Shown here one piece after another: positions 23,093 to 34,300 of a DNA stretch of 64,000 bases; position 1 is the first letter of the stretch, and every line of letters starts with the position of its first letter. The stretch is from contig NC_089725.1 in the NCBI RefSeq assembly GCF_035083965.1, positions 29,273,925 to 29,337,924 of the forward strand. The letters are read 5' to 3'. Below the pieces are notes generated by a model that saw only the letters and a list, made by a program, of their open reading frames with translations, had not been told where the DNA came from and ran no database searches. Source of the DNA: Branchiostoma lanceolatum (lineage: Eukaryota; Chordata; Leptocardii; Amphioxiformes; Branchiostomatidae). The position numbers and the translations under genes were made by a program.

Positions 23093-23345
23093 ATCAGGGC
23101 TCGATACATTTTTTTAGTTTCCTGCCATATTGCAAGTTGTTAGAAATTTTGCTTGCCCTCTAGACAAACTTTTTGCAATATTCAAGGCTTTAGCATGATG
23201 ATACTTGGCTAAATTGCAATGGATGGACAGCATTTCTTTACCTTACCTTGTCTACTTGCAAGTTGTACATATTTTTACCCACCATCTAGAAATGTTTTTT
23301 TTGTGGAAATTCTAGGTTGCAGGTTGGTCTTTTGAGCCCTGTTGA
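23093..23345. mobile_element. Inverted-repeat element, CAGGGCTCGAAATAC family
   Basis: It begins CAGGGCTCGATAC and ends TTTTGAGCCCTG. A better-preserved relative fills most of a PC intron at 43431-43640. A fragment is near 34265. Confidence 0.5.
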
Positions 23346-24114
23346 TGTATGTAATGCTACGTGAAGCTTTTATTCCTTTACATCCGCCCTTCCTGGACTT
23401 AAATAACACCATTCTAGATTCTGATAATCTATATTCAAGATTTCACCACAGTTGCACGTCTAGATACAAAATATACTTCGATCTACCACAGTGTGAATCC
23501 AAGATAGCACTTCTATGACTTCTTCTTTCACCACGTACCATAGGCAAGAATACATTTAGGTAGATTCTCTGTGAGTCATATATATAGGTCCCTCCTACAT
23601 CTACTTCCAACAACACTTTGCAGACACTAAGTGGTGCAACGACAGGTTTTAAGATTTAGCACCAAAAACCAGCTATGCTACCTTCACTGTGTACTATTTT
23701 AAGCTTATTAGCACTTACACTTATTTGCATTTTTATAGTATTTTTTTTTCATACATGTTTCGTTCCTTCACACCCCACCTTTATTCACATACTTTCTTCC
23801 TGATTCTATTACTTTATATCATTTATGATTTAAGAAGGCATAAATTGACAAGTCTGAATATCTATATCTTCTTATTAGACTAACGTACAAACAGTGTACC
23901 TCAATATGGCTCCTTCATCCACAAGCTCCCCATCAGTAAATAGATACTATTTACCAGGTTCTCAGTGTTAATTGACGTTTAAGAAATAGTACAACTTTTA
24001 GTTTCCCACCTTATGTGACAAGATATGTAAATCAACAGCTGCTGGTTAATCTTTGCAGCCAGCATCTCCCTTTCAAAATGTTTTGTTTGGTGGACAACAT
24101 CATACTAGTAATAC

Positions 24115-24436
24115 TACAGTCACATTTGCACCGGTGCCCATAGGGGGTGTAGTCCTGGTCAGGCCCCAAAGATACAAATTTGTCCCGGTGGATTGCCGGG
24201 TACAGGGGGTTCCTCCCTGTGATCACACGGTTAGCTTGAGGAGTCTACCTGTTACCAGGTCCCGCATTGATTTTAGCTTCGAATTTAAAACTTCCAGGGT
24301 CCCGACCGTGCCCAAAAATAGCCAGTTAACCGCATGGTCCCCAACGGAGCCATGTAGGGGTCCCGCCCGAAAGTGCAAAAAGCAGCCCATGAGCTGCCTG
24401 GCAGGGCCCCTTTTTCCAATTGTGACCTACAAAATG
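24115..24436. mobile_element. Probable dispersed repeat with short inverted ends
   Basis: A block of GC-rich sequence distinct from its AT-rich flanks begins AGTCACATTTGCACCGGTGC and ends TTTTTCCAATTGTGACCTAC, whose inner bases GTCACA(A/T)TTG are inverted copies. There is an open frame across it (24053-24439), but it has no domain and I do not treat it as a gene. Confidence 0.45.
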
Positions 24437-24989
24437 TAAGCATTAGGAAGCCCTATTGATGGATGGATGAATAGATGGTTGGAAAACTCTATGTTGAAAT
24501 ACATCAATTAGTTTAAGCTGGATAATCCAATGTGACATTGTGATTTATTTGTTTCTACCAGTGATCTGTTTGTTTCATACTTTACCACTACTTTTTTTTG
24601 TCTGTTTATTGTATACTCTATTGACTGCTGCTGTAGAACTACCAAGTAACCTGTTTGTTTGCTACTTTACCACTACATCTTGTCTGTTTATCGTACACTT
24701 AAGTGACTGTTGCTATAATGGAACTTCAACGATGTCACCACTGCAGTATTTACTATCCATCCACCCAATATAAGAGCGGAGGGAGTGTAGTTTCTTCATA
24801 GTTAGCCACTGATTATAGTTTTCTCTGGCCATAAACGTTTTTCTCACCTGTCAATGTTTCATTACAGCTGTGAGGAAGGTACAGAAAACATTGGCAGATG
24901 AGAAAAATTTATTTGGTTGTGTACACTAGCCTGGATGCCAAACCCCACACGATAGATCATGATTTCAGAGCTTGGGGGTCTGGCATAGC

Positions 24990-25132
24990 CTGGAATCCAG
25001 CCCTGTCAGCTTTGGCTTGCTCCCCAAGATCCGCTAGCCTACCAACAATTTGAATTGTAATGACGCCCCAGTCGTGTAAGCAGGCTAGCGGATCTTAGGG
25101 AGTGGGCCAAAGCTAACAAGGCTGGACTCCAT
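24990..25132. mobile_element. Inverted-repeat element (AATCCAG family), nested in a duplicated flank
   Basis: TGGAATCCAGCCCTGTCAGC, then TTTGGCTTGCTCCC, AAGATCCGCTAGCCT, pairs with the inverted AGGCTAGCGGATCTTAGGGA, GTGGGCCAAAGCTAAC, AAGGCTGGACTCCA. The flanks carry direct copies of ACCCCACACGATA(A/G)ATCATG (about 24944 and 25264), so it sits inside a larger duplicated block. Confidence 0.65.
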
Positions 25133-25199
25133 CCTGAGGTCTGGCATCCAGTCTATTTGTGTACACAACAAAACTCCAATGACCTAAGATATAGTATAG

Positions 25200-25258
25200 C
25201 TGTAGAATTTGGTGACTACTATTTTGAGGGCTATTCCAAGTCCACCAACAAGTTGGGA
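25200..25258 (-). pseudogene. Partial tandem copy of the PC terminal exon
   Basis: GAATTTGGTGACTACTATTT, then GGGCTATTCCAAGTCCACCA and ACAAGTTG, repeats the end of the PC gene at 25371-25415, including the stop codon and the last codons (L-V-D-V/L-E-stop). The copy stops before the biotin-carrier core. It lies about 180 bp downstream in transcript sense. Confidence 0.7.
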
Positions 25259-25392
25259 CCAAACCCCACACGATAAATCATGATTTCAGAGATTAGGGGT
25301 CTGGCATCCAGGCAATGTGTACACAAGAAACCTAACTCCAGTAACCTATGACCAAGTAGAGAATGGAGAATTTGGTGACTTATTTCTGCGGG

Positions 25393-28300
25393 CTATTCCA
25401 CGTCGACCAACAAGTCGTCGCCCTCCAAGCTCATGCCCTTTTCTACGGAGATTTTCTTGACGACGCCGTCGACGGGCGCCTTGACGACCATCTCCATCTT
25501 CATCGCGCTCAGCACCACCAGGGGGTCGCCCTTCTTGACCTTGTCGCCTTCTGCAACCTTGACATCGACGACGGAGCCGGGCATGGGGGCTCCGATGGAC
25601 CCCTTCACGCCCTTCAGGGCCTTGGGGTGGAAGTGCATTTCCTGCAAAACAAGGGCATGTTGCATTCCCTCACTTCAGATACATGAAAGCAGAAAAATTA
25701 TTATTTCTTTGCCTTTAACTTTTGATTTACCATTTTAAGCTAACCTACATCCTGCTACATTTCACCATTTCAAAGAAGCAAGAGGAAGCTGAAGTTACTA
25801 GAAACTAATATATATTAGATGTGCCAAAATATCTTGCTGTTGTTGTGATTTGTACTTAGCCAAACAGGAAAAATGTGTACAATGAAGGTCTTCATTCTGA
25901 CACTCAGCTAGCAGTCTTTAGATCTATAGGATACTTGTAGGTTCGGCAGTTTTCAGCACCATCTGAGAGCAAAAGTAAATTTCTCTGTTTTGGTTTTGTT
26001 TAAAGATTCGATTTGAAAGATTTAAAGCAGGTGGTTCTTAACATAAGCAAAGGAAATACAGTTAAGAGAAACTAGTTAACTTTTTTTTAGTCTTGGGACT
26101 GACCTTGAGCGCCTGGTTGTCCTTGACCAACACTGACCGGAGCTGCCCGTTCATCTCGAAGAAGACCTCCCGCTGACCCATCTTGTTCAGGTCTCCCACT
26201 GCCAACGGCTTGATGGACAGGGTCTTGCCTTTCTCGATGGCCACCTAGAAAAGTGAAGGCATTCTTATGTCACAAATTCCATATTACCAGCCTATGGGTA
26301 AGACAGTAAGACCCATCTTGCTCTCCCATTGCCAGTAGTTTGATGGACAGGGTCTTGCCATTCTCGATGGTGACCCCAAAAAATTATTTTCTTACACCTT
26401 CCAAGTTCTCTGTCTATTGGTAAATATGCGAATATACTTTCATCATCATCATATTGGGCAGCTTGCCCGGAATAAGGCTGCTCTCTCCCTCCAGGTGTCA
26501 CGGTCCGCCATTAGTTGGTCTAGTTATATATACATGTACATACTATAGTATGTCCAATTGTAAGAGGATATGAAAGTATAGTGACAATACAGTCAAATCT
26601 GCCCCAAAAGACAACTTTGGGACTGATAAATTCTGATCTATAAAAACAGGTCGTCTCTATACACAGGATTCATAATGCTTGTGTCAATGGGACAAATTAT
26701 CTAAGGAACCACCAAAAAGTGGACTCACTGGTCAGGTGGTCCCTATGTAGAGGTGGTCACTTGTACAGGTTTGACTTAACATCACTACCGGTCACAACAC
26801 AACTGTTGGTGTGGCCTCAAACCATCCATACACATGGAATCCTGTGCTTGGTGCTGAACACTCTCCGCACACATATAAACCTGTCCTTGGTGCTGAACAC
26901 CTTCCACACATTTACAAACCTGTTCCTAGTGCTGAACACTACTACAAACACACACTGGCTTTTCTTTCCTAGGCCTTACAGGTATATCACGCACATCTAT
27001 GACTGAAAATATCATCAATAAGTAAGTAATAGACCCTTAAGAACTTCTTACCTCACACTCCTCAGCAATCTTGGGTCCCGTGAGGAACAGTCTCGTCTCC
27101 AGACAGTCCACCGGCCCGAAGTCGCTCCTGAATATGATAAAAAGTATGTGAATAGCTATGTATATCTGGTCTTTTATGGTGCCATGATTGACAAGACTTT
27201 TCCCATAGGGACAATACTTAAGCGTCTCCATCAAAATCGTTAACTTTAAAAAAATCATAGAAAATCTCAATTTGTTGTATCATTAGACAAAAAAGAAAAT
27301 TGAATGATCAGAAGAATTAATCTATGAGACGGAGCTATTTTCAGTGACTTCCATCCAGCGTATGCAAAACTTTGGTGTGCCATTGCCTACCTGAAGTCTA
27401 AGTACTCGTCCAGAACGGTTGGGTAGAGCGCGGCACTCAGCACGTCCCAGTCCTGCACGGGGATCTTCTTACCGAACTTCTCCAGGAGCTGGAGCTTCAG
27501 CGCGGCGAAGTCCAGCGGCGGCATGGACTCACCGGGGCGGCCGGTCACTTTCTTCATGCCCTTCAGGATCTGGGGTGGAGATTTTAAATTTTTTAATCTT
27601 TTTATTTAAAAAAGTTTATGGAAGACATGCAACAGGTTACAACGACAGAGGGTTACAATGCGGTAGAAGTCCAGTTCTGGCATGGTGGCCGGTCACTTTC
27701 TTCATGCCCTTCAGAATCTGGGGTGAAGATTTTTATAATATTCAAAATATATCTAGATTTACAGTAGTATGAATGATATGTGGGCAGGAACCTGGAGAAA
27801 TGTACCCAAACTGGGGCAGCCAGTCACTTTCCTTTCATACCTGTTAGGATCTGGGATGGAGATCTTTTTGTTGAAAACATTTTATTGAAGCCATAAAACA
27901 GATTAGAACAACAAAGTGCATCCCTGACAGAAAATCTGCTTTGATTGTGGTGTGATGACTCTGCAGTCCCTGTGAAAACCGCAAACATAAACCCATGAAA
28001 AATGCAGTGGTATGCATGTAATGCCGTAACAATTGGGCATGTTTTTATCGTCTCACACACTTTGCCTCGATACAAATGAAGACACTGCATTTGCCAATCA
28101 AGACATGAAAGATCTTTAAAAGACTAAACTGACCTTTGACCTGAGGGGTTCTGGGAAGCCACCGTACGGCTCGCCGAGGTAGCCCTGGAAGAACTCGATG
28201 ACGGAGCTGGGGAGGGACAGCTCCTCCGCACGGTCCAGCACCATCTCAGGGGTCAGCTTGTTCTGCACCATGAACTGGGCAAGGTCACCTACGACCTTGG

Positions 28301-31300
28301 ATGATGGGGTCACCTGGTGGGAAAAATTGCAGATGTTTAGGAGTAGACTTGGATTTTGAGATGTCGTTTTAAGATGACATTGTCTACAACAGAAAGATGT
28401 CTTCCAAATAACATTAACAGTTCAATCCATAACGGAGTGGCTGCATCTTGATCAAGGTTTTAGTTTTCCACATATTTTGTTGTACATTTTGACTGAGGTA
28501 GGCAGGGCCATGGGATCAGTCTATTGTGGAGAATCATGCCAAATGAATCAGTTACGATATCTCTGTTGAACAATGAATATCTCTCAAGACTATGAATAAC
28601 AAAGAACCATTGAACCAATGAACAACCTGTACCCAGCCTACATCTCTGTTGTACAAGCAGATTATTAAAGAACAATGAATAGTCCAAAAGACTTATAGTA
28701 TGAACCATTGAAGAACACTATACCAAGACAGGTACCTTAATGACATCACCGAGAAGCTTGTTGGCCTCAGCATACGCCTTCTTAATCTCAGGGAACTTGT
28801 CGGCCAGCCCTAGACTGTAGGCCTGGAACTGCAGGTTGGTGTACTGGCCGCCCGGGATCTCGTTCTCGTAGACGTCTGCGTTGCCGCTCTTCATGGAGAC
28901 CGTGCACTCGAAGGGCGAGTACAGCTGTCTGGTCTGCTCCCAGTACGCACTGTAGTCAAACACTCTCTCCAGAGGGATCCCTGGGGGAAAAGAGCACACA
29001 TGACATTTCTCAGTTTGCTGAGGCTGACACTAGGGATGAAATGATTGGGTACTTGTTTTGTACATTTTCATTTATGTGTGATGAATTGTAATTGTAAAAT
29101 CGACACCACTCAGGTATATCATTGTCAAGTGTTTACCAAAGTTAAGAAATATCAGCAGGTGCACGATGGCATTTTGAAAACATGACCGGACCATTTCTTG
29201 ACACACTGTACCTTTTCAGACAATTTCATTGCCAGGGACCCTTGCATGATGTACAAACTGTACAAGACTTATATAACCTACATGAATATGCACCTGTTAT
29301 GTGTCTCTGTAATGCCAAGTATGTGTAATGATTCCACTCCATGTTTACAGATCTATCAGGACTTCAATCATGCAAAATGTATATTTCTTATCATTTGTCT
29401 GACCGTTTTATTACCTTTTCACTCATGATCATGACCTCAACAAAAAGAAGCCTGCAGGCCATTTGGATATTCTCATTAATAAACAAACAAACAAACCTGT
29501 ATCCAGCTCAGTGCCCTGTAGGGACGCCACCAGGGCTCCCATGCTCGGCTGCGACGTCATCCCAGACATGGAGTCCACCGCCACGTCGACCACGTCTGCC
29601 CCAGCCTCCGCGCACGCCAGCATGGAAGCCACGCCTGCGCCCGACGTGTCGTGGGTGTGCACGTGGATGGGCATGTCAGGGTGCTTGTCTCTCAGGGCAG
29701 AGATCAGGATCTTGGCAGCCTGGGGCTTCAGGAGCCCAGCCATGTCCTGCACAGAACAAGGGGAAACATTAAAAGGCAATCCAAAATGGCACAACTCACC
29801 CTGTTGCCTATATCATTTTGTGACCCTTAGGGTCCCACACACAAGAAATAGAAGAGCTGAAGATGTATCAAAATGCTGTATGTCTAAACTGGAAAGCACA
29901 GAAGGGGGATTCAACTTCCATACTCTTTCCAATAAGTGCTGAGTGCTTAGCAGAGAAGCAGTATGATATACTATTTTCAAAGTCTTTGGTATGATTGACC
30001 CTCACCTTTCCTCTCATGACCTCAATAAAAAATGGCCCCACAGCCAATTTGAGCTTCCCATGAATAAAGAAAGGTTCAGACAAACAAACACACCTTGATG
30101 CTGAGAACGTGCGTCCCCGCCTTGATGAGTTCGTCCGCCAGGTCCATGTAGTACTTCAGGTTGTACTTGGTCTTGGTGGGGTCGGACACATCGCCGGAGT
30201 AGCAGATGGCGGCCTCCACGATTCCGCCCGCCTCTCCCGCGGCCTCCATGCCCAGGATCAGGTTTGGCAGGTAGTTCAGGGAGTCAAACACGCGGAACAC
30301 GTCCATGCCAGTCTCCTTGGCGACTTTGCAGAACCTGGAAAGAAAAGAGCACACAGGATGAAACCAAGGACTTTTAGAATCAATTTGGCTTTGAAATGTC
30401 CATTTTCTTTTCCCTTATCAAGGTTCAAAAATGTACAATGTCTTTCCATGTGGGATGTTGCTATAACTCAACTAGTAGCAGCCTCACAGTTGAGCTCCTG
30501 CTTCCAATTACAATGTAGTTGCAGTTCAATCTTGGGTCAGGACATCTCGGTATCTGAAGGGTGGTTAAATACTTACTCAAAGATGACATTGTCGGGGTAG
30601 CTAGTGTAGCCCAGAGTACTAGTGCATTATGCTGAAGGGCTAGTGTGTTAAGCTGAAGGGTTACTGGTAAATACTGGCTATATACATATACAGACACTCA
30701 CTCAAAGATGACGTTGTCTGGGTAGCTGGTGTAGCCGACGCCGTTGGCTCCCCGCAGCAGCATCTGGAAGGGGATGTTAGGGATCCGCTTCCTCATTGCC
30801 TCCAGACGCTCCCACGGGCACTCCTTCAGGAACCGCAGCGCCACGTCAAACGTCGCACCTGGGGGGGGGGGGGTCAAACATTGAAGTCAAAAGTCCTTCC
30901 CTCACCATACAGCAGGTAGATACTGTAGATGCAGAAATGTTCGCGGTGGTTTTATGTTCAAGGTTTTTATGGTAAGCTCTTTACTGCGAACTTAAAACCA
31001 CTGCGAAATGCCATTCCAATGTGTGACTGTAGCACTACTAATACTATTGTTTCAAACACCAACTCAAAACCACGGCGTACACTCCATTTTCCCCCTACCA
31101 CGAAATCAAATCCATGCGAATTTCTGCATTTACAGAATACAGAATATTCTTGAGACTTGATAATTAGAAAAAAAATTATATTAGGGGCAATAGAATTTGA
31201 TGACTTCATGCATATGGTCACAAAAATAATATCTAGAATTCTTTCATACCCAGCTATCAATAGTCGGTACAACTACGGTTCTTTCTTAAGTCATTAATGA

Positions 31301-34300
31301 GAGAAGAATGGAAAGTAAAAATGCTACTTTAGCCAGGGAGGAAACCTTAAGTCTCTGAAGTCTTGCGTAAAGTCTCACGATAATAAATGAATCAACAGTA
31401 TTGACTGCTCCCCTCACCTCCCCAGTTCTCCACACTGTACATGTTGGCGAAGTTGTGCGCCACGAAGGGGGCGATGCGACACAGGTCATACGACCTGACC
31501 CGCGTGGCCAGCAGGGACTGATGAGCGTCTCGGAACGTGGTGTCCATCAGAAGCAGGCCCTTGTGGTTACGCACGGCCTTGGCGAAGCCTTCCGGACCCT
31601 CCTCCACAAAGATGTCGCGGAAACCTCTCGGCAGAGGCTGGTCTGGAAGGTGAAAATAAAGAAACTGTGAAAAATAGTTTTATCAGGTTGATAAATCAGT
31701 GTTTAACTAGTTCTTTGTGCACGGCCAGGATATAATTACAAATGTTTCAATGACCGTCTGTCACCATCCTCAGGGCATTACTGATTGGTTCTACTTTGCA
31801 CTGCACCTAGGTGTTGCTGCTGCAGTGTGAAGAATGCGGTGCCAAGCGTGACTAAGTTTTTATAACCGGTTAACCATCATGGTATGACTAAATATATACT
31901 CCAGTAGGAAGTAGAACCAGTCAGTATGGCAGACGGTCACCTGAACGTCAGCAGGTGATTATATACTGGTGTACATAGAACTTTAAAAATAAATAATAAA
32001 AGAATTATGTTGTAAATGATTTTCATTCTTTCCGTCATTCTATGCATGTCAAAGTTGGCTTTCAGGTTCAAATCTGGAATCAATCAGTATAAACATGTAT
32101 TGAAAATTAATTCTCCAAGTGTAATGTAGATTTTCCTATAAGGTCTTTACATTTGAGGGGCTAATCTACACAATGTATTTGGTCATTAGACTGAAAGAGT
32201 TCATGAGCTATACCAAGCTAGCTGGATGCAACAATTGCTACTTTTCTGTGATATTTCATGAGGTATAAGTTGCAACCATTTACGAATGTTTCGGCAATGA
32301 GATTAGAATTCTCTAAGCTGCTGGAGAGAGTTATGATTAAAATTGGGGATTGAAGTCAAAATCAAGTCAATATTCTATTATAAAGGCTTTTAAATTAGTG
32401 ATATCTATGTCCTAAGTTATTGATTGAATTCTACAAAATCAGCATGAAAAATGGATGTGCTAAGGGTCTGTCTACAACTCCTTTTTGCCAACTTGTTAGG
32501 ACACACCAATTCATTTCCTTGTTATCAGAGTTTTTAAGTTGATAATGTAGCACAAAGTCAACATGAGAACATGGGGCTGGGAGGAAAGTTTGAATCTGAC
32601 TACTGTATATTCAGTCCCAAAAACTGTGTGAACTAAGACCCTGTTCATATCAGGACTATCATAGCCAGTTGAATTAATTTAGCCTGTTAATTTGCGTTCA
32701 TATTGCAGGCTCCATATTGGGCTAAGATAGCCGGCTAAATTAGCCGGGTAAATCTTTATTAATAAACTAATTCAACTGGCTATGATAGGCTAAATATGAA
32801 CAGGGTCTAAAGGTACAGGCTTTCCCCTCAGACTATGTTTTCATGTCAATCTTCCAGTTAAGCACGATTTTTCGCCAAATCCAAGAACAAAAAAACTGAA
32901 CTGGTGTGACCTTTTTTGGGCCTATCACTCTGTTTTAACCTTCTCCCTGCTGCCTAACCCTGTAATCAATACAAATTTGGTGCCAAGAGGCTACTTCAGC
33001 AGGGAGAAGGTTAATTGGTAAGTATGCTGCTATTTGTTCCCTCACTAAATCATTCTGTGGAAAACTGCTCAAACCTGTGGACACTTTATTGGTACACAAT
33101 CGAAAAATAACAAGAAAATCAGTGAGCAAAAAATGAAGAAATCATCAGTGAACATAACATTGTGAACAGTTGCACACGTGGAGCGCGGAAGCTTGAAGCA
33201 CGATTAAAGTCATTCGCAGGAAAAGAAGCAAATTAGGTTAGAGAACCACCTTGCCTGGAGTCGTCCTGAAATGTGAAGGTAGCGTGCAGGGCTTTCTCCA
33301 GCTTAGAATCTTAATCCGTCTTTTCTGTTTGACAGTGCAAAGCCCCACATTGAGCGGTGAAGGCCTGAGAAAGCCAGGTCAGTTTGGGGGTTATGGGAAA
33401 GTTTGGACTTTTTAACTGTCTGAAAGGATCTTGTTTCTAATTTAGAAGCCTGGGGCAAATTTCAAATGGCTTTATCTTGATTTTGCAAAATTTTTGTGAT
33501 GCTGTTGATGACTTTTTTTTCTGGGGGACAGAATGGTTAAAACTTTGTCCTGAGCAGCAAAATCCAAGGATGTAAGAAAGGACGGATGCTGGAGAAAGCC
33601 CTGGTAGCGTGATTAAAAGCAGATGAGAGGCAAACGGATTAGACAATGAACGAGTTCACATGCAAAGCTGTTTGCACGAAAGCTTGGCAGGAAGCAGAAA
33701 TTAAGGCAGCACAGTTCGCTTGTGGTGCATATCAACTCTTAGGCAGCATTGGAAAGATGCCATAGTCACGGTGGTAGGTTTCAAGCTTGAAGCTGTGCAA
33801 ACAGATGTATTTTGGTCTGTTTTGATTTCAGTCATTTGGGTTGAAACAATTGTGTTGATATCACTTTTATATGTGACCTTCTTACCAGCATTTGATTGCA
33901 TTTTTAGGTGTTCATTACTGTTTAATACTTTAATTACTAAAAACACAATAAAGCTCATCAAGTTAAAAAGAACTTTTTTACAAAAGGGAAACAGCTGCAA
34001 AACTTATTTTCTTAGGAGGGAACATTATACGACTGACATTAAATCGAAGCGTCATGCTTGTTATAATTTGGGAGGTGTGTGTAGAAGATGTATTTCCAAT
34101 CTTGGAAAATCAACCCTGGTACCATCCTTCAATATTCCATTGTGTAAGAGAGCTTCACAGTCATTCAGTTAATCAACAGCATAGCACTTATAAGTTACAC
34201 GTCCCACCTGGAAATCACAGACAGTTATGATTACCTTCACACAACAACACTTCCTTGTCATGAGCAGGGCTCAAAATACCACCTGCATTATCATATAGGT

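Larger units (their letters stand above)
20707..25392. other. 3'UTR of the death-domain gene and spacer to PC
   Basis: No supported coding exon in 4.7 kb. Contents: a small palindrome around a CCATAACCCTAA motif at 20778-20828; probable poly(A) signals near 21794 and 21979; inverted-repeat elements at 22099-22388, 23093-23345, 24115-24436 and 24990-25132; a roughly 100-bp tandem repeat with CTGTTTGTTT and TACTTTACCACTAC at 24560-24700; and a partial copy of the PC terminal exon at 25200-25258. 22400-23090 and 23350-24110 show nothing recognisable. Confidence 0.6.

Noticed and set aside
23689-23883. Hydrophobic 64-codon open frame
   Set aside because: Low-complexity AT-rich translation (F/Y/L/I-rich), no start context or homology; chance frame.
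24053-24439. 128-codon plus-strand open frame
   Set aside because: It lies in a dispersed repeat with inverted ends, shows no recognisable domain, and has no splice or codon-use support.
27419-27772. 117-codon plus-strand frame ([17 protein letters not shown]...)
   Set aside because: It is antisense to PC exon 18, whose coding sense is certain.
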